DNA of 64,000 nucleotides from Bacteroidota bacterium. GTDB lineage: Bacteria > Bacteroidota > Bacteroidia > AKYH767-A > OLB10. The notes below the pieces were generated by a model that was given only the letters and a program-made list of their open reading frames with translations, searched no databases and was not told the origin of the DNA. Positions 27,358 to 37,497 of the stretch are shown one piece after another; positions within the stretch are counted from its first letter, which is position 1; each line of letters opens with the position of its first letter. Both the position numbers and the translations under genes were made by a program. The stretch covers positions 62,001 through 126,000 of the forward strand of contig JADJPB010000013.1 of the NCBI GenBank assembly GCA_016713445.1, read 5' to 3'.

Positions 27358-28731
27358 ATGTCGTATCTATTTACCTCAGAATCAGTATCAGAAGGTCATC
27401 CAGACAAAGTGGCTGATCAAATCTCAGACGCACTTATTGATTATTTTTTAGCGTATGATCCAAGCTCAAAAGTGGCTTGTGAAACCTTAGTAACTACTGG
27501 ACAAGTGGTTTTAGCAGGCGAAGTTAAGTCAGAAGCTTATTTGGATGTTCAGGAAATCGCTCGTGAAGTGATTCGCGATATTGGTTATACCAAGAGTGAA
27601 TATATGTTCGAAGCCAATTCTTGTGGAATTTTTCTGCTATTCATGAGCAGTCGCCAGACATCAACCAAGGTGTTGAGCGTAAAAAGACGGAAGAGCAAGG
27701 TGCCGGCGACCAACGAATGATGTTCGGATATGCTAGTCGTGAGACCGATAATTTCATGCCACTTCCTTTAGAATTAGCGCATTTATTACTCCGTGAATTA
27801 GCAGCATTGCGTCGTGAAAATAAAGCGATCAAATATTTACGTCCGGATGCTAAAAGTCAAGTAACGATTGAATACAGCGATGATCATACTCCTATTCGTA
27901 TTGATTCTATCGTAATCTCTACGCAGCATGATGATTTTGGTGCAGAGAAAAAAATGTTAGCTAAAATCAACGAGGACATTAAAAACATTTTGATTCCTCG
28001 CGTGATGAAGAAATTGCCAAAGCGTGTTCAGGCATTATTCAATAATAAAATTCAATATCACGTAAATCCAACGGGTAAGTTTGTAATTGGTGGTCCACAT
28101 GGTGATACCGGTTTAACAGGACGTAAAATCATTGTGGATACTTACGGTGGAAAAGGTGCTCACGGTGGTGGTGCTTTCTCTGGAAAAGATCCTTCAAAAG
28201 TGGATCGTTCAGCAGCCTATGCAGCGCGTCATATTGCTAAGCATTTAGTAGCGGCAGGAGTTTGTGACGAAGCCTTAGTTCAGGTAGCTTATGCTATTGG
28301 AGTAGCGAAACCTGTAGGTTTATATGTGAATACATATGGAACTGCGAAAGTGGCTATGACTGACGGACAAATTGCTCGTATCATTGAGAAGCTTCCAGCA
28401 TTTGACATGCGTCCTTACTTCATCGAAAAGCGTTTTTGCTTTACGTACTCCATTTATCGCGAAACTGCTGCTTACGGGCACATGGGTCGTGAGTCAGAGA
28501 AGTAGTTAAGGTGTTTAACAAGGGAAGAAGAACGAGAAGAAAGTAAAAGTGACTTTGTTCCCATGGGAAAAATTAAATGCAGTTGACATTATGAAAAAGG
28601 CATTTAATTTGAACGGTTCAGTGGTGAAAAGTGTGACGAAAATTCCTACTAAAATTAAAGCAAAGGCAAAACCATCAAACAATGTAAAGTCTGCTCCAAA
28701 AGCGGCAAAGCAATTGTCATTGATGGCTTAG
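27358..28731 (+). CDS. metK: S-adenosylmethionine synthase (frameshifted)
   Basis: MetK makes S-adenosylmethionine from ATP and methionine. Key motifs are the methionine/ATP loop FTSESVSEGHPDKVADQISD, ANSCGIF-SAIHEQSPDINQG across the first break, GAGDQRMMFGYA, the P-loop-like GKFVIGGPHGDTGLTGRK and the loop GGGAFSGKDPSKVDRSAAY. The end is TLFPWEKLNAVDIMKKAF. Frame changes occur near 27632 (short T run), 28437 and 28452 (a compensating pair), and between 28500 and 28550. The C-terminal 35 residues (VKSVTKIPTKIKAKAKPSNN and beyond) form a Lys/Ala-rich tail beyond the usual end. It is a monocistronic unit with its own promoter and a strong terminator. Confidence 0.93.
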
Positions 28732-28748
28732 TTAAATTAAAATAATTG

Positions 28749-28792
28749 AAAGACCCTATAGCGTGTTTACACGCTATAGGGTCTTTTTTTTT
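28749..28792 (+). terminator. rho-independent terminator after metK
   Basis: An 18-bp perfect stem (AAAGACCCTATAGCGTGT paired with ACACGCTATAGGGTCTTT, 2-base loop) runs into nine T (28784-28792). It lies 18 bases after the metK stop and ends that transcript; the next gene to the right is on the other strand. Confidence 0.9.
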
Positions 28793-29001
28793 AAGGAGCT
28801 ATTAAGCTAATTATTTTTGGAAGATTTATTTAAAAATTTTTAATTTTAAAATCCTCCTCTATGTAAAATAAAATTATGAAGGGAAAAGTTTTCGATGCGA
28901 AGTCATAGCAAAGGAAACAAACATCCAAACTAAAATATATACACAATGAATTAACATTTGTTTTAAATCGGAAACTTGAATAAAATTTATTGCAGCTTCC
29001 A

Positions 29002-30626
29002 TCACTCCTTCACCACCTTTATCGTTGCAGTAAACTTATCTCCATGAAATCGCAGCAAATACATTCCAGGACTTACATCATCAAGTGAATAATTCACTTC
29101 ATTTCCACCTTGTAATAAAGATTGCTTAATGATACGACCATCTACTCCGAATAAAATTGCTTCATATTGACCCATCGGCAATCCTTTTACATTTATAATA
29201 TTTTGTGTTGGATTTGGCGATACAGTGATTCCATGGGCAGCATTTGTTGAGTTTATTCCCGTTGTGTTATTATAGTAATTGAAATGTACAATCCAATAAT
29301 CATCACCTCCCTTACCTGAATCCGTTTTTACAGCTGAGATTCCTGCTGCTGCATGACCACAAATAAATATAGAACTATCCGGCATAATGATAAAACTGCT
29401 TGCTTCATTAACGCCAGGACCGCCAAAACGTTTATCCCATATTTTATTTCCAACCGAATCAATTTTAAAAATCCAGTAATCTCTAATTCCATAAGAAGGC
29501 TCTGATATATCATATCCTGCTGGACTATCTGTTACACCTAACACCCAAAATCCACCATCAGGTGCTTCATGAATATCAATACCAAAATCGTCATCAATTC
29601 CACCATATCTTTTTTCCCACAGCTGATTTCCTGCTGTATCAATTTTAACAATCCATACATCGTTGTATGCAATTCCAGTATCTGATATAGTTTCCACCGT
29701 TTTAGACCAAGACGCACCTAACAACAAATAACCGTCATTCACCTCAATGATTTTGCTTGCAGACTCAAGATCACTTCCACCAAATCTTTTATCCCATATT
29801 ACATTGCCAACAGAATCAAGTTTAGCGACCCAAGCATCAGAATAACCAAATCCGTTTGTGGAAATGGTACCACTTGTCCAACTATAAGAACGGCCTCCAA
29901 TTAGGAAGTGATTATTCTTAACACTTGAAATAAAATACTCGTATATTGAATTAGTTAATTCAATATCATTGCCTCCATAAGTTCTATCCCATAATTTACT
30001 TCCTAAAGAATCTGTGCGAACTAACCAAAAATCTTTATTACCATACCTAGGGTTGTTTTATCACCACTAATTCCACCATTGCTTCCACCGAAGATTAAAT
30101 AATCGCCATTACTACTGCGTATTAGTTTTCCACCAGTTTCCAGACTACTTGATCCGTATCTGCTATCGAGAATTTTATTTCCATTACTATCCAACATACA
30201 ATGCCAAAAGTCAGAAAATCCACGAGTCAGGGTGCTAATTTCACAAGAAGAATCACTCCTTGTTTCTCCTGAGAAAACAATTGAATTATTTAAATCAACT
30301 ACAAGACCATGAATTTCATCTTGATCCAAACCTCCAATGGTTTTATTCCAAATTATGTTCATATTTTGATCTAACATCAACATCCATACATCAGAACTAG
30401 CACAGCCGATGTCTGTTTTATCTCCATTAATTCCAATGTAGCCAGATGTACCAGCAACAATTATGTTATTATTATATTTTAGAATTAAAGGTTCTTTTTC
30501 AGAACCAATTGTACCAAAAGTTTTATCACTAATTAAACTGAAGTTTTGGCTAAAAATTTTATACGGAAAGAATAAAGTTAAAACTAGGGAAACTATATTA
30601 AGTATATATTGGGATTTAGTTTTCAT
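29002..30626 (-). CDS. secreted repeat protein with T9SS sorting domain (one frameshift)
   Basis: The reconstructed protein is about 540 residues with a signal peptide (MKTKSQYILNIVSLVLTLFF, to KIFSQ). It then has a run of about 50-residue repeats each ending in a W-D-K-x-(F/Y)-GG motif: NIIWNKTIGGLDQDEIHGLV, NKILDSRYGSSSLE, NVIWDKRFGGSDLESAS, QLWEKRYGGIDDDFGI, KIWDKRFGGPGVNEASSFI. The spacing suggests a beta-propeller built from these units. The sorting domain is ITVSPNPTQNIINVKGLPM to GMYLLRFHGDKFTATIKVVK. The frame changes near 30040. No function is known for this common Bacteroidota protein type. It is followed on the same strand by nothing within 200 bases. Confidence 0.8.
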
Positions 30627-30681
30627 ATTACAAATTGTTAAAAAGGGAAGGCATGTCCTTCCCTTTTAAGTTAAAATAAAT

Positions 30682-32259
30682 TTATTGACTAAGAAGGTAT
30701 TTGTAATTAAATGACCTACCAATTTCGATTGAATATAAATTCACAAGATACATTGAAGAAGTAAATAGCTTGGAAAATTCTGAAAGCTTATTTTTAATAT
30801 CCTGCTTCAAAACTTGCTTTTTAAACAGTAATTTGCCTTCCAAACTTAATATTTTCATTTCTATTAAGGCATCATCATTCAACTGATCAAAAGAAATAAA
30901 ATCATCACTGTTTGAAACATTACCCCTTAATGCTGAAATTCCACTGGCTCCAGTAATTACTTTATAGTTAACATCATCAACATTAGAACCGTTTATAATG
31001 ACATTTTGATAAGTAAGAAATAATTCATCTGCACCATTCCTGCCAGAAAGAGATAGAAATCCAGAATAATCATTAGCATTTGCTGTAACGGATAAAGGAA
31101 CCTGTAAATAATTTGGAGTACCTATTGGAACGGCCTTAAAATCGCATTTTAAAATAATGGAATAACCAGATTTAGCAATAATGTTTGTATATCCTTGATA
31201 ATTTCCACCTGGATCATCAAACTGCCATCCAACCCAAATCCCATCAGTTGGATAATTACTATCATAACAAACCGATACGTAATAATTAGGGACAGCAGTT
31301 AAATCTGCAGGAGATGTAGGAGTTGTAGTTGGACCAATATTATATATTATCTGACTATTTCCAGTCGCATTATTATATCCTACTATATAGTAAAGTTGTT
31401 TGAAACATCCGCTTCCTCAACAACGACTGTCCAATCGGATGCACTTCCTGAATAAACTCTAGGACATGCTATACGCGGATAAGAATAGACTGCACTGTTT
31501 TGCGGACCTTGAGAAAGTATTGAGGTAGGTGATGCCGCGCTGCCTGCCGCCAAATTTGCAAAATTATAATCCCATACTGTTAAAGCACCTCCCGGATCGA
31601 GAAATGCTAGATGCACGACATCGGAAATTCCATCATAATACATGCTAACATCAGGATGGGTACCTGAAGTTAAAAGCAGATCATTAAAAAGTACTAAGGA
31701 AGCCATGTCTCCAACAGTAGTATGTATATCACCATTCGCGTCATCCCAAACAATTGTGAATTCACTATTTGCACTTTTATTCTCATCAATATTAATGGCT
31801 GTCCCAAAGGAACCAGTACCTAGTTGATAAATGACAGATGCAGCTACAAATTGTGATGATCCAAAATCCCATTCATAAAATTCCAAATCCCACTCCGTGT
31901 TGGTAATATCATAATACACTACAGCAGCAAAAATTTTATTGGTATTGGGTTGAATTAACAAGCAAACATCTGGATCACCAATAGCTCCAGTTGCAGTAAA
32001 AGGTAAGGTTCCGTATGTTGGTGGCACCAGAAGTTACAACCCAACCAAAGGCTTGAGTTGTGCCTGTAGGTTCCCAAACACTTACACGATAAACATCACC
32101 ATAATCCAAAATATCACAACCTGTATTTCGACCATAAACGGTTCCAGCCGAAAATGATTGGTCGGGTAGCAAAGGATTGGTAAATTGAGCGTAGACGATT
32201 TGAAATGGATACATTAAAATTAGAATTAAAATAACGAGTAATTTAAAATTAGATTTCAT
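30682..32259 (-). CDS. secreted protein, probable T9SS cargo (two frameshifts)
   Basis: The reconstructed protein is about 525 residues. It has a signal peptide (MKSNFKLLVILILILMYPFQ, to VYAQ) and a beta-rich body (CDILDYGDVYRVSVWEPTGT, TNTEWDLEFYEWDFGSSQFV, FTIVWDDANGDIHTTVGDMA, WVGWQFDDPGGNYQGYTNII). The C-terminal stretch MKILSLEGKLLFKKQVLKQD to SMYLVNLYSIEIGRSFNYKY looks like a divergent T9SS sorting domain. Frame changes lie near 32025 (between WVVTSG and VPPTYGTLPF) and 31390 (VVEEADVSNN continuing LYYIVGYNNATGNSQ). It is 56 bases upstream of the preceding gene on the same strand, so the two may be co-transcribed. Confidence 0.7.
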
Positions 32260-32881
32260 GATATATTATTTAAAGATGAATAAAACTATTGATTAAGAAA
32301 TACAATTTGGGGTTGAATAGAAAAGCAACCCGATCTACAAATAATAGCTAAATAATACTCAATGAAACTGCCCCCCTGGAAGCTATAAAAACCTGATGCA
32401 ACAAATCCAATATTTCTGAATATATCGGTACATATCTTGAAAATTTTGAATAAAGATAGGTTAAATATCAAATAGCAAAATGAAAATTGATATTGACGTT
32501 TTCTTTAATGGCATTTAATATTTTGAGTGTAAAAGTAGAAAGCATTTGCGTTATTGGTTTGAAAAACAGTGTAGGAGCGAGGAATGGAAAAGAAAGGAAG
32601 ATAGAGAAACTTTCGAATTGTTTGATTAATTCCGCGAAGATGGAAGTCTTTATAAGAAAATCTAGCAAATTAGACTTAAATCAGAGGCTTTTGGGCCGAA
32701 AAGCCTAGCCATCTTTTCACAGTTTTGAGAAACAAATTTGGAAATTTCTTAAAGTAGAGTATTATCTAGCTTTTCTCATTTTTCGAAGTATTTGACAATA
32801 GATACTGATTTTCGAATGTTTTTTCTAATGATCTATAACTTTTGCTGTTTTTAAACGTACAAAAAGGTCAATTTTCTTCCC
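32260..32881. other. intergenic region without a supported gene
   Basis: Short frames occur on both strands (for example a minus-strand frame at 32286-32471 with SFQGGSFIEYYLAIICRS) but none has a start, length or motif that convinces. AT-rich sequence before 32882 should hold the promoter of the next gene. Confidence 0.35.
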
Positions 32882-33330
32882 ATGAAAAAGAGCCTTATTC
32901 GTCAGGAACTTCGAACTCGAATTACAATGAAAAGAGTGGCTGCTACAATGACCATATGTGCTGTTGTAGTTTCTTTTAGTTGGTTTTCTTTATTTACAGG
33001 TAGGAACATCAACAAATGTAAATGGTGCTTTACCTGACACTAATAAAGATGAAACTCTTCCGAATTTTGTAGCGGTAAGTAAATTGAAAGTATCTCCAAG
33101 TCCAATTCGAGAAAATAGTAAGATTTCCTTTCAATCGAAAAATGAGGGAATCATCCATTGAGATTTGGAGCGTGTTAGGACAACTCGTTGCCAGCAAAAA
33201 ATTGGAAGCATCAAAGAGGGGAGAATGTAATTAAAATCTCGAGCTGAACTTGAATCAGAATGGTTATTTTGTAGTTCGTATTGTAATTGATGATGAAATT
33301 ATGTTAACCAAGCAAATCGTAAAAATTTAG
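32882..33330 (+). CDS. short protein with T9SS sorting domain (frameshifted)
   Basis: ATG at 32882 opens MKKSLIRQELRTRITMKRVA, followed by a hydrophobic signal segment (MTICAVVVSFSWFSLFTG). After frame changes near 33000, 33150 and 33240 the sequence reads LPNFVAVSKLKVSPSPIREN, then EIWSVLGQLVASKKLEASKR, then NLNQNGYFVVRIVIDDEIML and TKQIVKI. The last 80 residues are a clear type A sorting domain, so almost the whole mature protein would be sorting signal. It is about 149 residues in total. A tiny cargo, or a remnant of a longer one, are both possible. It converges on the DUF2461 gene with 6 bases between. Confidence 0.6.
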
Positions 33331-33336
33331 AAATTT

Positions 33337-34005
33337 TTATTCTACCGCTCGATTAATAAAATTCAAAAACGGTAGCATTGTTTTATATGTCGACACCACT
33401 GATTTTCGAAGTTGATCGGTTGTCACATCTTTAGTGTTGATGGGACACATCACCGTAAAGCTATTTAGTTTTAAGTATTCTTCTGCAGGGTGACCAGGTT
33501 CCAAGCCTTTTGGTAGACGTTTCAATTTATTCTCTTGAGAAAGGTCGCCAAAGAGTTCTTTAAATTTTTTTTGATGAATGATTTTTAAAAACTCTTGATG
33601 ATTGTATTCTATTTCCTGGCGGATTTTTTTTAAATTTTCTGATTCAGGATTCCATACGCCACCTCCAATAAAATTTCCCCATTCACCTCCGGGTTCTATG
33701 TGTATATAGATTCCCGATAAGTTAGATTTTTTTCCTCCTTGATTGATCGAAGCAGAAAAATGTGCTTTGTAGGGTGCTTTGTTTTTACTGAATCTAACGT
33801 CTCTGTATATACGAAAAACACAATCCTTAGGAAGTAATTTTCCAACAGGTGGATTTACTTTGCTTAAATCAGAAATCGTTTTCGCTACAAATTCTTCAAA
33901 GTCCATTTTCGCTTTTTCAAATTCGGCGCGATGAGCTTCAAACCAAGTTCGATCGTTATTGTTTTTTAGATTCTTTAGGAATTGGAGGGTGGTTTTTTGT
34001 AGCAT
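33337..34005 (-). CDS. DUF2461 (TIGR02453) family protein
   Basis: The 222-residue protein carries the family landmarks LQFLKNLKNNNDRTWFEAHR near the N-terminus, DCVFRIYRDVRFSKNKAPYK, and GIYIHIEPGGEWGNFIGGGV. The family is widespread and uncharacterised. I use the ATG encoding MLQKTTLQFL because relatives begin there; an ATG four codons upstream is also possible. The frame is intact. Confidence 0.9.
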   Translation of the reverse strand: MLQKTTLQFLKNLKNNNDRTWFEAHRAEFEKAKMDFEEFVAKTISDLSKVNPPVGKLLPKDCVFRIYRDVRFSKNKAPYKAHFSASINQGGKKSNLSGIYIHIEPGGEWGNFIGGGVWNPESENLKKIRQEIEYNHQEFLKIIHQKKFKELFGDLSQENKLKRLPKGLEPGHPAEEYLKLNSFTVMCPINTKDVTTDQLRKSVVSTYKTMLPFLNFINRAVE

Positions 34006-34202
34006 TATAAGTATCAATATTTTATGTGCAAAGATAAGTACTTGTTTATTAATATTTTAAATAAAAATATTATTTTTCGAATTATGATTTACGATTATTT
34101 CTTTTTTACATTTGTCCTATCACCAGAAGTGGTGGATAGTTCAGCTATTTAATAACGTAAAATCAACATAAAAAAACTGACCTAATTCTTGCGAATTAAA
34201 AA

Positions 34203-34431
34203 ATGAAAATCCCAAAGAAATCGGCAAAGCCTAGTGCCGAAAAAAGCAAAGAAGGCGGTTCCCAGCGGCAAGACGCGTAAAATGGAACCATTAAAAGCGA
34301 AAGAGCAAAAGAATCAAAAGTTTGATGATTTTGATGAAGAAGATGATGACAATGATCAAATGGATCCCGAGATGATCGATGATTTCAAGGGTTTTGATGA
34401 TGATTTTGATGACGACGACGACGATTTATAG
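34203..34431 (+). CDS. small Lys-rich/Asp-rich two-part protein (probable frameshift)
   Basis: From ATG at 34203 the frame reads MKIPKKSAKP. A frame change near 34232 joins it to KKAKKAVPSGKTRKMEPLKA and then to a very acidic tail (FDDFDEEDDDNDQMDPEMID and DDDFDDDDDDL). The result is about 76 residues, basic in the first half and Asp-rich in the second. Such proteins are common and unexplained in Bacteroidota and may bind nucleic acid or act as a chaperone for basic proteins. Without the frame change, a GTG at 34234 is the only start for the tail. It overlaps the anmK stop tail-to-tail by 6 bases. Confidence 0.55.
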
Positions 34432-35511
34432 TCGGTCACCTCTATACTTCGCGCCACCCACGTGTTGTTTCACAGAACCTGTAGCACTATCGAAAACATT
34501 TACCTTCCCCACGTAATTTAATACACCGAGGAAAGCGAATACTATCGCTTCTTTGAAATTGACAAGTTTCTTTTCCGGGACGAGTAGATTTTTATTGCTC
34601 AATTCTTTTATCCTTTCCAATAGAAATTGATGGAATGCACCTCCGCCTGTAACGAGAATTTTACCATTTGGGGAGATAGGATCAAATGCAACCCGATGTT
34701 GATGGGCGATATGTTCAACTACAGTTCTGCTCACATCTTCTACTTTTCCTTTTTGTAGATGCTCGCTAAATTCCATCTCATACCATTCTCGTCCTAATGA
34801 TTTGGCTCCCTCCTGCTGATAAAAAGGGAGCGCGTTTAATTGATTTAATACTTCTGGTATCACAGTCCCCGACCGAGCTAAAACACCATCTTGATCGAAT
34901 GGTTTTCCAACTCTTTGTGCGAGTTCATTTAACGCCATGTTCACAGGACAAATGTCATAGGCTATTCTTCGCCCATCTTCCGAAATCCTAGAAATATTAG
35001 CGATGCCACCTAAATTAAGACAGGCTTCATATTCTGAAAATAAATAATGATCACCTACAGGAACAAGCGGAGCACCTTGTCCGCCGAAAGCAACGTCTTT
35101 GCTTCTAAAATCACAAATCGTATCATAGCCTGTAATTGCAGAAATGTGTGCTCCAGATCCAATTTGAGTAGTGAAATGTTTTGAAGGTTGATGAAAAAGG
35201 GTGTGTCCATGAGATGCAATGAGGTCAGGTTGTAAATTATTTTTCTTTATAAAAATGTTAATGAGCTCAGCATAATATCGACCTAATAAGGCATCAGCTT
35301 CGAATATTTTAGGAGCTGATTGAAGATGCAAGGTTTGTAAAGTGCGAAGCCATTCACTTGAATAAGAGTAGGTTTCAGCAGCTTCAGTTGTAAAAGTCCA
35401 TTTCTCATCTACCCAAGAAAAAGTACAAGCCGCTAAATCTACACCATCCAATGAGGTGCCTGACATGAGTCCAATAGCCTTGATAACTGTTGATTTTTCG
35501 TTTATTAACAT
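34426..35511 (-). CDS. anmK: anhydro-N-acetylmuramic acid kinase
   Basis: AnmK phosphorylates and opens 1,6-anhydro-MurNAc released during peptidoglycan recycling. The 361-residue protein has the N-terminal phosphate loop GLMSGTSLDGVDLA, DLIASHGHTLFHQP, GDHYLFSEYEACLNLGGIAN and the C-terminal TGGGAFHQFLLERI. Length and motif order are those of the family, and the frame is intact. It is divergent from the acyl-CoA dehydrogenase gene (78 bases between). No other recycling gene is next to it. Confidence 0.95.
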   Translation of the reverse strand: MLINEKSTVIKAIGLMSGTSLDGVDLAACTFSWVDEKWTFTTEAAETYSYSSEWLRTLQTLHLQSAPKIFEADALLGRYYAELINIFIKKNNLQPDLIASHGHTLFHQPSKHFTTQIGSGAHISAITGYDTICDFRSKDVAFGGQGAPLVPVGDHYLFSEYEACLNLGGIANISRISEDGRRIAYDICPVNMALNELAQRVGKPFDQDGVLARSGTVIPEVLNQLNALPFYQQEGAKSLGREWYEMEFSEHLQKGKVEDVSRTVVEHIAHQHRVAFDPISPNGKILVTGGGAFHQFLLERIKELSNKNLLVPEKKLVNFKEAIVFAFLGVLNYVGKVNVFDSATGSVKQHVGGAKYRGDRL

Positions 35512-35562
35512 ACTGCAAAGGAAAATATTCTTTTAGACAATGGATATAGCCCATGAAAGGTT

Positions 35563-35570
35563 TATTTTTG
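35563..35570 (+). promoter_or_regulatory. -7 promoter box TATTTTTG before the acyl-CoA dehydrogenase gene
   Basis: The octamer matches TAnnTTTG and lies 19 bases before the ATG at 35590. No TTG at the usual upstream distance is seen. Confidence 0.4.
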
Positions 35571-35589
35571 CCCATCAATATTAGACATT

Positions 35590-36729
35590 ATGCTATTTCA
35601 ATTAAGTGAAGAACATGTAATGATTCAACAAGCGGCTCGTGATTTTGCACAGCAGGAGTTATTACCAGGAGTAATAGAACGAGATGAGAACCAGAAGTTC
35701 CCAACTGAACAAGTAAAGCGTTTAGGCCAGTTAGGATTTTTAGGAATGATGGTAGATCCCAAATACGGTGGTGGTGGATTAGATGCAATTTCTTATGTGT
35801 TGGCGATGGAAGAAATCTCTAAAGTTGACGCATCGGTGTCGGTAGTGATGTCGGTAAACAACAGTTTAGTATGTTGGGGACTTGAAACCTTCGGATCAGA
35901 AGCACAGAAACAAAAATATTTAGTTCCTCTTGCGAAGGGGGAAATTATTGGTGCATTTTGTTTGAGCGAACCAGAAGCTGGATCGGATGCTACTTCTCAG
36001 CGTACCACTGCCGTGGACATGGGTGATCATTATTTATTGAATGGTACTAAGAATTGGATTACCAATGGAAGTACGGCATCTGTGTATTTAGTAATGGCTC
36101 AAACTGATGTTGCGAAAGGTCATAAAGGAATTAATTGCTTGATTGTAGAGAAGGGTGCGCCTGGATTTACCATTGGATTAAAGGAAAACAAATTAGGAAT
36201 TCGTGGATCGGATACCCATTCTTTGATGTTCCAAGATGTGAAAGTTCCGAAAGAAAATAGAGTAGGGGAAGATGGATTCGGTTTCAAGTTCGCCATGAAA
36301 ACATTGACGGGAGGTCGTATTGGTATCGCTGCACAAGCCTTAGGTATTGCAAGTGGGGCTTATGAATTAGCATTAAAATATTCGAAAGAAAGAAAAGCTT
36401 TTGGAAAAGAAATTTGCAATCACCAAGCTATTCAATTCAAATTAGCCGATATGGCTACCGAAATTGAAGCGGCTCGTTTACTTTGTTTGAAAGCTGCCTG
36501 GTTGAAAGATACAGGTCAAGATTATAACCAAGCCAGCTCAATGGCTAAATTATTTTCATCTGAAGTAGCCATGAGGACAGCTGTGGAAGCGGTACAAATT
36601 CACGGTGGTTATGGATTCGTAAAAGAATTTCATGTGGAGCGCTTAATGCGTGATGCGAAAATCACACAAATTTACGAGGGAACTTCTGAAGTACAGCGTA
36701 TCGTTATTGCCCGTAGTGTACTACAATAA
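35590..36729 (+). CDS. acyl-CoA dehydrogenase, short-chain (butyryl) type
   Basis: This FAD enzyme introduces a trans-2,3 double bond into acyl-CoA in beta-oxidation. The 379-residue protein has the N-terminal helical domain, the FAD/substrate loop GAFCLSEPEAGSDATSQRTT, GSDTHSLMFQDVKVP, ERKAFGKEICNHQAIQFKLA, and the C-terminal RDAKITQIYEGTSEVQRIVI. The Glu of YEGTSE is the catalytic base position of the short-chain and butyryl-CoA dehydrogenases. The length is standard and the frame intact. It is followed 7 bases later by the Wza-like gene, although the functions are unrelated. Confidence 0.95.
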   Translation: MLFQLSEEHVMIQQAARDFAQQELLPGVIERDENQKFPTEQVKRLGQLGFLGMMVDPKYGGGGLDAISYVLAMEEISKVDASVSVVMSVNNSLVCWGLETFGSEAQKQKYLVPLAKGEIIGAFCLSEPEAGSDATSQRTTAVDMGDHYLLNGTKNWITNGSTASVYLVMAQTDVAKGHKGINCLIVEKGAPGFTIGLKENKLGIRGSDTHSLMFQDVKVPKENRVGEDGFGFKFAMKTLTGGRIGIAAQALGIASGAYELALKYSKERKAFGKEICNHQAIQFKLADMATEIEAARLLCLKAAWLKDTGQDYNQASSMAKLFSSEVAMRTAVEAVQIHGGYGFVKEFHVERLMRDAKITQIYEGTSEVQRIVIARSVLQ

Positions 36730-36736
36730 AAAAATT

Positions 36737-37497
36737 ATGACCTTTCTGAAAAGATCAACTCTATTCCTCCTTCTCATCGTACTCGCAAATGCTTGTACTC
36801 CGCAGCGAAAATTAATTTATCTGCAGGGCGATGCGGAGACATGGAATGATACTTCCTCTTTCGTGATGTATCTTTTTCCTGGCGACATCTTAATGGTGCA
36901 GCTTTTTACCGTCAACCAAGATGCTTTTCCTGGGATTACAAATTCATCGGTGGCTTCGGATGGAAACGATACCCGAAATGCCTACGAAAAAGGATTTGTA
37001 GTTGATCAAAGAGGGAATTTGACTTTGCCGTATATTGGGACCATGCATTTAGCGGGGTTATCCTTAGATGATGCTCATGACACCATCAACAATCGATTCA
37101 AAAGTACATCGACGACCCAGTAGTTATATTAAAGAAGTTGAGTTTTAAAGTTTCGGTGTTAGGAGAAGTAAATAAGCCCGGGTTGTATTATGTTCCGAAT
37201 GAGAAATTAACCTTGTTGGAAGCCATCGCTATGGCAAGTGATTTAAATAATTTTGGAGATAGAACTAAATTGAAAGTATTGCGTAAAACTGCGAACGGAA
37301 CAATTGAATTCAACGTGGATCTAACAAAAAAGGAATCGTTCAAAGGACAAGCTAAATATATTCATCCCGATGATGTCATCTACGTTCCACCAACACGTAA
37401 GAAGGCATTCACAGCAGTATCTCCTGCAGCAGCAATTTTTACATCGTTGCTAACATCAATGGCTCTTATCGTAACGGCTTATTTCCGATCAAAATGA
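36737..37497 (+). CDS. Wza-type polysaccharide export lipoprotein (one frameshift)
   Basis: The ATG at 36737 gives a lipoprotein signal (MTFLKRSTLFLLLIVLANAC, lipobox ANAC). The protein is about 253 residues. The polysaccharide export (PES) domain reads YLFPGDILMVQLFTVNQDAF and VDQRGNLTLPYIGTMHLAGL. After the frame change near 37118 come a SLBB domain (FKVSVLGEVNKPGLYYVPNE, LTLLEAIAMASDLNNFGDRT) and a C-terminal transmembrane helix (AAIFTSLLTSMALIVTAYF). It forms the outer-membrane channel for exopolysaccharide export with the Wzc-like protein encoded next, whose ATG overlaps this stop by 4 bases. Confidence 0.88.

Noticed and set aside
32286..32471. Minus-strand frame of 61 codons
   Set aside because: No start support or family; lies upstream of a better-supported secreted-protein gene with its own signal peptide.
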